A stretch of 64,000 bases of DNA, taken from positions 5,427,098 to 5,491,097 of the forward strand of contig NZ_SOCE01000001.1 in the NCBI RefSeq assembly GCF_004365175.1, written 5' to 3'. The DNA comes from Kribbella voronezhensis (lineage in GTDB: Bacteria; Actinomycetota; Actinomycetes; Propionibacteriales; Kribbellaceae). A program made the position numbers and the translations under genes. The stretch's first letter is position 1. Each line of letters opens with the position of its first letter. Below are positions 31,924 through 39,961 of this stretch, in pieces. Under the pieces are notes generated by a model. It saw only the letters and a list, made by a program, of their open reading frames with translations, was not told the DNA's origin and did not search any database.

Positions 31924-32487
31924 CTACAGCCCGGGTGCTCCGTAGACCGGGAACCAGCGGGCCAGGTCGGGTTCGAAGCGGAGATCGGCGCCGACGATCG
32001 ACTTGATCTGGAGCTCGGTCGCGTTGTCGCGCCGGTCGGCGCCGACGGGGACGAACGGGTACCAGGAGCCGCGTTTGTAGAGATACACGAGCCCGAGCGA
32101 CCGGGTGCCGTTGGTGAAGGAGACGAGCGTGCACAGCAGGGCGGCGCCGAAGCCGGCGTCGACGAGAGACGTGTTCACCGCGTGCAGGTCGGTGACGAGG
32201 CCTTCGAGGTCGTCGGGCGTGGTCTCGCGGACCAACCAGGTGAAGCCGAAGGAGTCCGTCGTACTGGTGAATTTGCCGTTGTCGAGGGCGAGCAGTTTGT
32301 CGACCTCGTCGCGGAGCGCCGAGAAACCGCCGCCTTCGGCTGCCTTGAAGCAGACCGATCCGCTGCCGGTCGGCCGGTACCCGGCCGCGGTCTCCAAGGT
32401 GATCGCGGCCGACGGAAGCGAGAACAACTGATCGAGGTTCGGGGGTACGGCTTTGCTCCTGCCGAGCAGGATGTCGAGAAGACCCAT
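31924..32487 (-). CDS. pspAB: PspA-associated protein PspAB
   Basis: This 187-residue protein starts MGLLDILLGRSKAVPPNLDQLF and matches the PspAB family, encoded next to htpX and phage-shock genes in actinobacteria. Its role is undefined, but linkage suggests membrane-stress work. The longer frame from 32679 overlaps htpX out of frame and is not used; the ATG at 32487 is four bases past the htpX stop, so the two genes form an operon (htpX first). Confidence 0.88.
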   Translation of the reverse strand: MGLLDILLGRSKAVPPNLDQLFSLPSAAITLETAAGYRPTGSGSVCFKAAEGGGFSALRDEVDKLLALDNGKFTSTTDSFGFTWLVRETTPDDLEGLVTDLHAVNTSLVDAGFGAALLCTLVSFTNGTRSLGLVYLYKRGSWYPFVPVGADRRDNATELQIKSIVGADLRFEPDLARWFPVYGAPGL

Positions 32488-32491
32488 GCGG

Positions 32492-33391
32492 CTAAGCCTG
32501 CTCGCCCAGCTCGCGGGACAGCACACCGAGCCGGTCGAGTCGCGTCTCGAGCGGCGGGTGGGTCGCGAACAGCGTCGACAGGCTGACGCCCTTGCCGGAG
32601 ATGGCCGGGGCGAAGAAGAACGCGTTGAACGCCTCCGCCTGGCGAAGGTCGCGCGACGGTATTCGGGCGATGTCCCCACTGATCTTGGTCAGCGCGGAGG
32701 CCAGCGCCGACGGTCGGCCGGTCAGTACGGCGCCGGCCCGGTCCGCGGCGAGTTCCCGGTACCGCGACAGGGCACGCGTCAGCAGGAACGAGAGCGCGTA
32801 GACCACGGCCGAGACCGCGACGACGGTCAGCACGATGACGGCCGTGTTCTGATCGCGCCGGCCGCCCAGGCCGCTGTAGAGCCCGAAGCGGGTGATCAGT
32901 CCGGCCAGTACGCCGAGGAACGACGCGATCGTCATCACGGCCACATCGCGGTGCGCCACGTGGGACAGCTCGTGGGCGAGGACACCTTCGAGCTCGTCGG
33001 CGTCCAGGCGCCGCATGATCCCGGTCGTCACGCAGACGACCGCCTTGGACGGATTGCGCCCGGTGGCGAACGCGTTCGGCAGATCGACGTCCGCGATCGC
33101 GACCCGCGGCTTCGGCATGTCGGCCAGCGCGCACAACCGGTCGATGGCGCCGTGCAACTGCGGCGCCTCCTCGGGACTGACGACGCGGCCGTGCATCGCG
33201 TAGAGCGCGATCCGGTCGGAGAACCAGTACTGCGCGAACAGCATCCCGCCCGCGATCACGATGGCCAGTACGGCGCTCTTCGTCACCGCGATCAGCACCG
33301 CGACGAAACCGACGTACAGCAGGCCCAGCAGGAAGCTGGTCACCAGCATCCGGTTGGTCAGCCCACGATCGGGCTTGAATCGACTCTTCAT
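32492..33391 (-). CDS. htpX: membrane zinc metalloprotease HtpX (M48)
   Basis: The 299-residue protease has two N-terminal helices (MLVTSFLLGLLYVGFVAVLI, AVLAIVIAGGMLFAQYWF), the zinc motif LAHELSHVAHRD (HExxH), two further helices and the downstream zinc ligand region RYRELAADRAGA. HtpX degrades damaged membrane proteins. The start at 33391 is the first ATG fitting the family. It forms an operon with pspAB, and together with htrA and sigE upstream makes this part of the window strongly envelope-stress themed. Confidence 0.95.
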   Translation of the reverse strand: MKSRFKPDRGLTNRMLVTSFLLGLLYVGFVAVLIAVTKSAVLAIVIAGGMLFAQYWFSDRIALYAMHGRVVSPEEAPQLHGAIDRLCALADMPKPRVAIADVDLPNAFATGRNPSKAVVCVTTGIMRRLDADELEGVLAHELSHVAHRDVAVMTIASFLGVLAGLITRFGLYSGLGGRRDQNTAVIVLTVVAVSAVVYALSFLLTRALSRYRELAADRAGAVLTGRPSALASALTKISGDIARIPSRDLRQAEAFNAFFFAPAISGKGVSLSTLFATHPPLETRLDRLGVLSRELGEQA

Positions 33392-33437
33392 CCGAGGTCC
33401 TCCCAGCTCAAGGCGAGGGTAGCTCGCCCGCAAAGAC

Positions 33438-33971
33438 TCAGACCCGGTCGTCCTCGCGGTCCTTGTGCTCGAGTTCGGCCAGCAGTGAGCGGAGTTCGGA
33501 GCGGAGGAAGTCGCGGGTGGCCACCTCGCCGACCGACATCCGCAGGGCCGCCATCTCGCGGGCCAGGAACTCCATGTCGGCGCGGCTGCGGGCGTCGACG
33601 TCGCGGTCGCGCTCGTACTGGACCCGGTCGCGGGCCTCCTGCCGGTTCTGGGCGAGCAGGATCAGCGGCGCGGCGTACGACGCCTGCAGGCTGAGCGCCA
33701 GGGTCAGGAAGATGAACGGGTACTGGTCCCAGCGCAGGTGCTCCGGCGCGAAGATGTTCCAGCCGACCCAGAACAGGATCGTCGCCGTCATGTAGACCAG
33801 GAACTGGCCGGTGCCGAGGAAGCGGGCGATCCGCTCCGACATCCGCCCGAACGCGTCCGCGTCGTACGCGCGCCGGCGCACGATCGTGCGCCGGAGTTCG
33901 CGCGGGATGTCGAGCCGGTCCGCGGCCCGCATCAGCCGGCGGTCGTCGGAACTGCGGTCGTCACGGGGCAT
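33438..33971 (-). CDS. DUF1003 membrane protein
   Basis: This 177-residue protein has a DUF1003 core: FLGTGQFLVYMTATILFWVGWN, YPFIFLTLALSLQASYAAPLILLAQNRQ (two membrane helices, the second followed by the typical QNRQ motif), then a charged helical tail. The function is unknown. Its start overlaps the end of the PRC/MgtE_N/CBS gene by 11 bases, so the two are co-translated, an arrangement conserved with mycobacteria (the Rv1232c-Rv1233c region). It may be a membrane partner for the otherwise soluble MgtE-like protein. Confidence 0.9.
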   Translation of the reverse strand: MPRDDRSSDDRRLMRAADRLDIPRELRRTIVRRRAYDADAFGRMSERIARFLGTGQFLVYMTATILFWVGWNIFAPEHLRWDQYPFIFLTLALSLQASYAAPLILLAQNRQEARDRVQYERDRDVDARSRADMEFLAREMAALRMSVGEVATRDFLRSELRSLLAELEHKDREDDRV

Positions 33972-35226
33972 TGCGATCCACCTCCGGCTGCTGTTGGGAC
34001 TCGCGCCAGTCGGACGGGAGCAGATGGTCGAGTACGTCGTCCACGGTGACCGCGCCGAGCAGCCGGCCCTCGTCGTCCAGCACCGGCGCCGCCACCAGGT
34101 TGTAGGTCGCGAGGTACTTGCTGACGGTGTGCAGGCTGTCGTCCGCGCGCAACCCGTCGAGATCGGTGTCGAGGGCAACGGATACCAGCGCCGACGGCGG
34201 TTCGCGCAGCAGCCGCTGGATGTGTCCGATCCCGATGAAGCGACCGGTCGGTGTCTCCAGCGGCGGCCTGCAGACGTACACCATCGCGGCCAGCGCGGGG
34301 CTCAGCTCGGCATTGCGGACGTGCGCGAGCGCATCGGCGATCGTGGCGTCGGCCGGCAGGATCACCGGCTCCGACGTCATCAGACCGCCGGCTGTGCGCT
34401 CCTCGTACGTGAGCAGTCGCCGGACGTCCTCGGCCTCGTCCGGCTCCATCAGCGTCAGCAGCCGCTCGGCGGTCTCGGTCGGCAGATCAGCGATCAGGTC
34501 GGCGGCGTCGTCAGGCGACATCTCCTCCAGGACGTCGGCCGCTCGCTCGGTGTCCAGACCGGCCAGGATCTCCACCTGGTCGTCCTCCGGCAGCTCCTCC
34601 AGGACGTCGGCCAGCCGCTCGTCGTCCAGCGCGGCCGCGATCTCCTTGCGCCGCTTGGGCGACAACTCGTGCAGTACGCCGGCCAGGTCCGCCGGCTTCA
34701 TCGACTCGAAGGCAGCCAGGATGTGGGTCGCGCCCTGGCCTTCCTCGGCCTGCCCGAGATCGCTGACGTCTGCCCAGTCCAGGACGTGCGACTGCCCACG
34801 CCGCCGGAACCGCTTGGCTCCCTCGGTCACCGCGACCTTCGACAGCACCCAGTCGCGGGTCCGCCACTGCTCCATCGCCAGGTCGAACACGACCGCGGTG
34901 GCGCCGGTCTCGCGGATGGTCACCTTGCGATCCAGCAGTTCGGCGAGCACCAGTACTTCGGTCGCCCGCTGCTCGAAGCGCCGCATGTTCACCAGGCCGG
35001 TGGTGATCACGTGGCCGGCGTCGACCGAGGTGACCCGGGTCATCGGCAGGAAGATCCGCCGCCGGGTGAACACCTCGACCACCAGCCCGAGCACCCGCGG
35101 CGGCTGGTGACCCTGTCTGAGCATCACGACGACATCGCGAACCTTGCCGACCTGGTCCCCGTTCGGGTCGTACACCGGGAGACCGGCCAGCCGGGCGATG
35201 TAAACGCGCGACGGTGAGCCACTCAT
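33961..35226 (-). CDS. PRC-barrel, MgtE N-domain and CBS-pair protein without a channel domain
   Basis: Domains in the 421 residues: PRC-barrel-like start (VYIARLAGLPVYDPNGDQVGKVRDVVV), a helical MgtE_N superhelix (about 175-275: ILAAFESMKPADLAGVLHEL, then repeated DDERLADVLEELPEDD, DTERAADVLEEMSPDD), and two CBS motifs (TAGGLMTSEPVILPADATI; LLGAVTVDDVLDHLLP). MgtE_N and CBS form the cytosolic Mg2+ sensor of MgtE channels, but the five-helix pore is missing. It resembles Rv1232c. The overlapping DUF1003 gene could supply a membrane partner; that is inference. Confidence 0.9.
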   Translation of the reverse strand: MSGSPSRVYIARLAGLPVYDPNGDQVGKVRDVVVMLRQGHQPPRVLGLVVEVFTRRRIFLPMTRVTSVDAGHVITTGLVNMRRFEQRATEVLVLAELLDRKVTIRETGATAVVFDLAMEQWRTRDWVLSKVAVTEGAKRFRRRGQSHVLDWADVSDLGQAEEGQGATHILAAFESMKPADLAGVLHELSPKRRKEIAAALDDERLADVLEELPEDDQVEILAGLDTERAADVLEEMSPDDAADLIADLPTETAERLLTLMEPDEAEDVRRLLTYEERTAGGLMTSEPVILPADATIADALAHVRNAELSPALAAMVYVCRPPLETPTGRFIGIGHIQRLLREPPSALVSVALDTDLDGLRADDSLHTVSKYLATYNLVAAPVLDDEGRLLGAVTVDDVLDHLLPSDWRESQQQPEVDRNAP

Positions 35227-35299
35227 GCTCGAAGGCTAACCGCCCGTACGCCGCCCGCTCGCCACCCGACCCGCTGACCAGCGCGTTTGGCGCCCCCGG

Positions 35300-35827
35300 T
35301 CAGCTCAGTTTGGGGCGGCGCTTGCTGCGGCGGTGGAAGGTGATGGGGCGTTTGCCGCGGGTCGTAGCCGGGCTGCCCGCGGGCGTCTCCAGGCGCGACC
35401 GGTCGTCCCACTGGCCTGCTGACTCGCTGATCACACCGGTGGGCTCCAGGACGAGCAGATCGGCTTCGGTCTTCCAGCGTTCGAGTTGAGTGTCCAGACC
35501 CTCCGCATTGAGCCGCTCGGTCCGCAGCACCTGTGCAGCAGCCGTCCACTCGTCGCTACCGGGTTCCAACCGCCGTACGGTTGCCTTCCAGCCGGCCAGC
35601 CGGTTCGTAGCGGGCTTCGCCGGTACTACGACGTCGGCCGTCCCCGCTGCGGCCAGCCCAGGCAAGGGCTGCTCCGCGCTGCCTGAGCGATCCGCGAGCA
35701 CGACGTACGAGCCGTCGACAGTGGCGAACCAGGCCGGCAACGGGCGGCCGCCGCCCCAGGCCAGCCAGACGAGCCCGGCCTTCTTCATCACCCCAGCGAT
35801 CTCCGCCACAGCCTCGTCACTCGTCAC
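35300..35827 (-). CDS. conserved hypothetical protein
   Basis: The 175-residue protein (GTG start at 35827) begins MTSDEAVAEIAGVMKKAGLVWLAW and has alternating strands (PAWFATVDGSYVVLADRSG, then ADVVVPAKPATNRLAGWKATV), with a basic tail (ITFHRRSKRRPKLS). The strand pattern faintly resembles FMN-binding split-barrel proteins, but no motif confirms this. It lies between an HTH regulator and the MgtE-like gene, all leftward. No function is assigned. Confidence 0.75.
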   Translation of the reverse strand: MTSDEAVAEIAGVMKKAGLVWLAWGGGRPLPAWFATVDGSYVVLADRSGSAEQPLPGLAAAGTADVVVPAKPATNRLAGWKATVRRLEPGSDEWTAAAQVLRTERLNAEGLDTQLERWKTEADLLVLEPTGVISESAGQWDDRSRLETPAGSPATTRGKRPITFHRRSKRRPKLS

Positions 35828-35854
35828 CCGCCCAAGGGTGTCACAGATAGCCCG

Positions 35855-36826
35855 TCAGACAGCGGCGGTCAGCAGACTCTCGGCGACCGGCGTCCGGGCG
35901 TAATAGACGAACCGGCCCATCCGATGCGCACTGACCAGTCCAGCAGCCAGCAAGGCAGTGAGGTGTTGTGAGGTTCCACCGGCAGTCAGGCCGGTCCGGC
36001 TCGCCAGTTCCTGCGTCGACGCGGGTGCGTCGAGTTCCGCCAGCAGGAGCGCCCGTGATCGTCCGATCACCCCGGCGAGCGCTGCGGACGGCTCGGCGTG
36101 CCGTGGCTCCCAGACGGTTCCGATTCCTCGCGGTGAGTACCGCAGCGTCGGTTGCCACGGCGGCGTACTGACGGAGAAGACCTGCGGCCAAATGAACACG
36201 GACGGGACGAGCAGCAGTCCGCGACCCCCGACCGTGCGGGTCCCGCGGACCTGTCGGTGCTCGATCCGCAGGCTGTCACCGGACCAGCGGACGGTGTCGT
36301 CGAGGTCTTCGAACAACGCCTGGGCGCCGCCCTGGGCCAGCCGGCGGGCGCGATAGAGGATGTCGCCTTGGTGCAGCGACAGGATGCGCGACCAGAACGG
36401 TTCGAGCGCGATCGACCAGAACAACTCGATCTTCGCGACCAGGTCCGGAAGCACTTGCTCGGGGGAATCCCACAGAGCCTGTACGACGGGGCTAAGCGGT
36501 GCCTTCATGCTGTCTAGTCCTCGCCGCACCCGGTCGGCGGGCGTGGCCGCGAGCGTCGCGAGCTCGAGTTCGAGGCTCGGCAGCGGAGTGTTCGGTGGCG
36601 GGCAGACGAAGGCGGGGATGACCTGGGTCGGCACCGGCACCAGTTCGGTGAGCATGCGCAGGTCGTGGCCGGCCAGCGGTCGTGCCACCCGGTCGATCCA
36701 GCGGCGGTGCAGGGGATGCGCCGCCGGGCTCTTCACCGCGCGGACGGCGGCGACCACCTCCCACAGCGGCGAGATGGCGAACCGGATCTGCGCGACATCC
36801 GACGGGGTGAACCTCAGTTCGAGTAT
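35855..36826 (-). CDS. ArsR-like winged-helix regulator with DUF5937-type N-domain, apparent ATA start
   Basis: The C-terminus is an ArsR-type HTH (GRSRALLLAELDAPASTQELASRTGL, then SQHLTALLAAGLVSAHRMGRF). The N-terminal sensor is shared with two further genes here (43601-44614, 47844-48848), whose products start LRIHFT; this one is coded as LELRFTPSDVAQIRFAISPLWEVV. That segment begins at an ATA (36826) preceded by GGGGAGG, with an in-frame TGA six codons upstream. The first canonical start (GTG 36757) would delete it. With ATA the protein is 323 residues. The ligand is unknown. It is divergent from an MFS gene. Confidence 0.85.
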   Translation of the reverse strand: MLELRFTPSDVAQIRFAISPLWEVVAAVRAVKSPAAHPLHRRWIDRVARPLAGHDLRMLTELVPVPTQVIPAFVCPPPNTPLPSLELELATLAATPADRVRRGLDSMKAPLSPVVQALWDSPEQVLPDLVAKIELFWSIALEPFWSRILSLHQGDILYRARRLAQGGAQALFEDLDDTVRWSGDSLRIEHRQVRGTRTVGGRGLLLVPSVFIWPQVFSVSTPPWQPTLRYSPRGIGTVWEPRHAEPSAALAGVIGRSRALLLAELDAPASTQELASRTGLTAGGTSQHLTALLAAGLVSAHRMGRFVYYARTPVAESLLTAAV

Positions 36827-36899
36827 GTCGTCCTCCCCTTCGATTCAGGCACAGCTTAATTCATCGCTCATCAGCACAGGTTGGCCGCACGGTTTCCTC

Positions 36900-38183
36900 A
36901 TGACCCGGACCCACACCCCCGCTGCACCGAGCGTCTTCGGATCGCGATCGTTCCGCTCCGTGTTCACCGCCGCGGCCGTCAGCCAGCTCGGCACGCAGGT
37001 GGGCTACCTGGCCGTGCCGCTGATCGGCGTACAGGCACTTGCCTTCGATGCCGGCCAACTCGGCCTGCTCGCCACTCTCGGGACGGCCGCCTTCCTCCTG
37101 ATCGGGCTCCCGGCCGGCGCCTGGATCGACGTACTTGGCCGTCGGCCGGTGATGGTCGTTGCCGACCTGAGCCGCGCGCTCCTGGTCGGATCGATCCCGG
37201 TGGCGACCGCCTTCGGCGTGCTGTCGGCCACGCAGCTCTACCTGGTGGTGTTCCTCACCGGGGTCGGCACGGTGTTCTTCGACGTGTCGGCGCAGAGTCT
37301 GTTGCCAGGGCTGGTCGGAAGGCAGTTGCTGACCGAGGCCAATACTCACCTGGTCGGCATGAACGCCGTCGCGGACGTGTCCGGGCGCAGCGCCGGCGGC
37401 TGGCTCGTTCAGTTGCTGACGGCACCTTTCGCCGTCGTCGCGGATGCCGTCAGTTATCTGGCCTCCGCATGGTTCCTGCTCCGGATCGACACAGACCTGT
37501 CCCAGCGGCCGACCGTACGGCGTGCTTCGGTGCGGAGCCAGATCGCGGAAGGACTGGTTTTCGTGGCGGGCGAGCCGTTGCTGCGGGCGATCGCGGTCAA
37601 GGGGATGATCAACAACCTGTCGATCCAGCTTGCGGTCACCGTGCTGCCGCTGCTGTTCGTCCGCGACCTGCACCTGTCTGCCGGCGTCCTCGGCGGCTAT
37701 CTCGCGCTCGGCGGGGTGGGCGTGTTCATCGGCTCCCGGCTCGCCCGGCCGCTGGGACGCCGGCTCGGCCAGGGGCGCGCGTCGTGGGTCGCCGGAGCAG
37801 CCACCGCGCCGGTCGCGTTCCTGGTGCCGCTGATCGACCGCGACTGGCGACTTGTCACCGCCGGCGCGGCGTGGATCGTGATCACGGCCAAGGTCGGTGT
37901 CGACAACGTCCTGCTGACCACCTTCCGCCAGCAGGTGACGCCCGACCGACTGCTGGGCCGGGTGAACGCGACGATGCGGTTCCTGCTGACCGGCTCACTG
38001 GCGATCGGCTCGGCGGTGGCGGGTGTTGTCGGTCAACTGGTCTCCGTCCGTGCCGTCCTCTGCCTGGCCGCTGTGGGGCTGGCGTTCTCCTGGATTCCCT
38101 TGTTCCTGTCGCCGCTGCGACGGTTGCGGGTACTGCCCACGAAGCCGGACGGTGAGGCGGGCCACAAACCGGGCGACGCGTGA
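36900..38183 (+). CDS. MFS transporter, probable exporter
   Basis: This 427-residue, 12-helix protein matches the enterobactin-exporter/MFS_3-like branch: FRSVFTAAAVSQLGTQVGYLAVPLIG, GLPAGAWIDVLGRRPVM, DVSAQSLLPGLV and LLGRVNATMRFLLTGSLAIGS. The frame is open back to 36360, but only from the ATG at 36900 is there family sequence. The divergent ArsR-like regulator (73 bases away) probably controls it. The cargo is unknown; drug or siderophore export is typical of this branch. Confidence 0.9.
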   Translation: MTRTHTPAAPSVFGSRSFRSVFTAAAVSQLGTQVGYLAVPLIGVQALAFDAGQLGLLATLGTAAFLLIGLPAGAWIDVLGRRPVMVVADLSRALLVGSIPVATAFGVLSATQLYLVVFLTGVGTVFFDVSAQSLLPGLVGRQLLTEANTHLVGMNAVADVSGRSAGGWLVQLLTAPFAVVADAVSYLASAWFLLRIDTDLSQRPTVRRASVRSQIAEGLVFVAGEPLLRAIAVKGMINNLSIQLAVTVLPLLFVRDLHLSAGVLGGYLALGGVGVFIGSRLARPLGRRLGQGRASWVAGAATAPVAFLVPLIDRDWRLVTAGAAWIVITAKVGVDNVLLTTFRQQVTPDRLLGRVNATMRFLLTGSLAIGSAVAGVVGQLVSVRAVLCLAAVGLAFSWIPLFLSPLRRLRVLPTKPDGEAGHKPGDA

Positions 38184-38187
38184 GGGA

Positions 38188-38232
38188 GGTCACCGCCCGC
38201 GAGGGCCGATTCGCCGTACGCTGCGGGTGACC
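38188..38232 (+). terminator. hairpin between the MFS gene and the CitE-like gene
   Basis: GGTCACC-G-CCCGC (38188-38200) pairs with GCGGGTGACC (38223-38232) with one bulge and a 22-base loop. There is no T-run. It could end the exporter transcript or act in the leader of the lyase gene. Confidence 0.35.
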
Positions 38233-38263
38233 GACGGGTAACCGAGCCAAGAGGATGCGGGCG

Positions 38264-39241
38264 ATGGCTGACGAGACGAGCACCGGCAAGGCCTTCCGGA
38301 GCAGGCGTTCCTGCCTGGCGACCCCGGGATCGAACCCGCGGTTCCTGGAGAAGGCGAAGGGACTGGACGCCGACCAGGTGTTCCTCGACCTGGAGGACTC
38401 GGTCGCGCCGATCGCCAAGGTGGATGCCCGCAAGAACATCGTCGCCGCGCTGAACGAGGGCGGCTGGGGTTCGAAGACCCGGGTGGTCCGGGTGAACGAC
38501 TGGACCACCGAGTGGACCTACGCCGATGTCATCGAGGTGGTTTCGGGCGCCGGGGCGAACCTCGACTGCATCATGCTGCCGAAGGTGCAGACCGCCGAGC
38601 AGGTGGTCGCGCTCGACCTGCTGCTGACCCAGTTGGAGAAGGTGCACGGCCTCGAGGTGGGCCGGCTCGGGATCGAGGCGCAGATCGAGAACGCGCTCGG
38701 GCTGACGAACGTGAACGCGATCGCCGCCGCCTCACCGCGGGTCGAGACGATCATCTTCGGCCCGGCCGACTTCATGGCGTCGATCAACATGAAGTCGCTG
38801 GTGGTGGGGGAGCAGCCGCCGGGGTACGACGTGGGCGATGCGTACCACTACATCCTGATGCAGATCCTGATGGCGGCGCGGGCGTACGGCAAGCAGGCCA
38901 TCGACGGGCCTTATCTGCAGATCAAGGAGCTGGACGGGTTCCGGCGCGTCGCGGGGCGGTCGGCGGCGCTCGGGTTCGACGGCAAGTGGGTGCTGCACCC
39001 GGACCAGATCGCGGCGGCGAACGAGGTGTACTCGCCGCGGCAGGAGGACTACGACCACTCCGAGAACATCCTCGACGCCTACGACCACTACACCTCCGCC
39101 GCCGGCGGCGCCCGCGGCGCGGTCATGCTCGGCGACGAGATGATCGACGAGGCCTCCCGCAAGATGGCCCTCGTCATCTCCGCCAAGGGCCGGGCAGCCG
39201 GCATGACCCGCACCGACGTCTGGCAACCCCCGACCGACTGA
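38264..39241 (+). CDS. CoA-ester lyase of the HpcH/HpaI (CitE-like) family, probable malyl-CoA/methylmalyl-CoA lyase
   Basis: The 325-residue TIM-barrel enzyme has RSCLATPGSNPRFLEKAKG (CoA contact), VFLDLEDSVAP, the metal-site glutamate in GIEAQIENALG, and FGPADFMASIN with a second acid, then GKWVLHPDQIAAANEV. These fit lyases that split malyl-CoA or beta-methylmalyl-CoA. It resembles the enzyme encoded beside ccr and meaA in the Streptomyces ethylmalonyl-CoA cluster. ATG at 38264 has AAGAGG at good spacing; 38255 is too close. Its likely pathway partners lie at 42357 and 49057 in this window. Confidence 0.88.
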   Translation: MADETSTGKAFRSRRSCLATPGSNPRFLEKAKGLDADQVFLDLEDSVAPIAKVDARKNIVAALNEGGWGSKTRVVRVNDWTTEWTYADVIEVVSGAGANLDCIMLPKVQTAEQVVALDLLLTQLEKVHGLEVGRLGIEAQIENALGLTNVNAIAAASPRVETIIFGPADFMASINMKSLVVGEQPPGYDVGDAYHYILMQILMAARAYGKQAIDGPYLQIKELDGFRRVAGRSAALGFDGKWVLHPDQIAAANEVYSPRQEDYDHSENILDAYDHYTSAAGGARGAVMLGDEMIDEASRKMALVISAKGRAAGMTRTDVWQPPTD

Positions 39242-39244
39242 TCG

Positions 39245-39892
39245 TCAGCTGGGTGGCACCTGGGACATGACGGCGAGGAGGTGGCCGTCGGGGTCGGGGA
39301 AGAAGGCCATCCATTCCTCGACGCCGGATTCGTGTTTGTGGATCAGGTGGGGAGCGTTCTCGAACCTGACGCCCCGGGCGGTGAGATCGTCGTACGCCGT
39401 CTGGATGTCGTTGACGCGGAAGTACAGGATCGACGGTTCGCCGACGTGGTCGGGGTTCTCCGCCGCGTTGAGGAACAGGCGCGTTCCGGCGCAGTCGAAG
39501 AAGGCCAGGTCGCCGAAGGTGTAGAGGTGCGGCAGCCCGAGCACGTCGCGGTACCACTCGACGGCTGCCGTGATGTCGCTGACCGGCCGGGATACCTGGC
39601 CGATCGATCCGAGGTGGACGCTCATCGCTTCGACTCCTTGTCTGGTTCCGCCGGTACGCAGAGCGCTGTCCGCGGGCACACCTCGCCAGGTGCGCAGCTC
39701 GGCCCGGCGCTCCAGGCCGAGTTTCAGCAACGCGTTGGCGACATGGAACTTGACCGCGTCGACACTGATTCCGCGCCGCCCGGCGATCTCCCGGTTCGAC
39801 ATCCCGTGCCGGACCGCGTCGACGACCCGCCACTCGGCGGGAGTCAGTACGTCGGGATGCCGCGGCCGGCCGCGTCTGCTCACACCGATCAC
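39245..39892 (-). CDS. LuxR-type HTH fused to a VOC (glyoxalase-fold) domain
   Basis: Residues 10-65 are a LuxR/GerE HTH (DVLTPAEWRVVDAVRHGMSN, then REIAGRRGISVDAVKFHVAN). Residues 90-210 are a VOC domain (LGSIGQVSRPVSDITAAVEW, FRVNDIQTAYDDL, EWMAFFPDPDGHLLAVM). VOC metal positions are partly kept (the final Glu is replaced by Ala in HLLAVM), so the domain may bind a ligand rather than catalyse. The linker contains an internal methionine (residue 90) from which a VOC-only protein could start. The frame is continuous, so I read it as a true fusion. Confidence 0.85.
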   Translation of the reverse strand: MIGVSRRGRPRHPDVLTPAEWRVVDAVRHGMSNREIAGRRGISVDAVKFHVANALLKLGLERRAELRTWRGVPADSALRTGGTRQGVEAMSVHLGSIGQVSRPVSDITAAVEWYRDVLGLPHLYTFGDLAFFDCAGTRLFLNAAENPDHVGEPSILYFRVNDIQTAYDDLTARGVRFENAPHLIHKHESGVEEWMAFFPDPDGHLLAVMSQVPPS

Positions 39893-39961
39893 GCTAGCGC
39901 CGGGACCGGCGAATTACCCTCCCCCGAGCCATCCGTGCGCGGGGGAGGATCGACGGAGAGC

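Noticed and set aside
36360..36899. Upstream extension of the MFS frame
   Set aside because: It lies antisense to the HTH regulator and has no family similarity; the transporter starts at the ATG at 36900.
38323..38340. tRNA-like T-loop word (GGGATCGAACCCG)
   Set aside because: It lies inside the CitE-like coding sequence (TPGSNPRF) and no acceptor, D or anticodon stems surround it.
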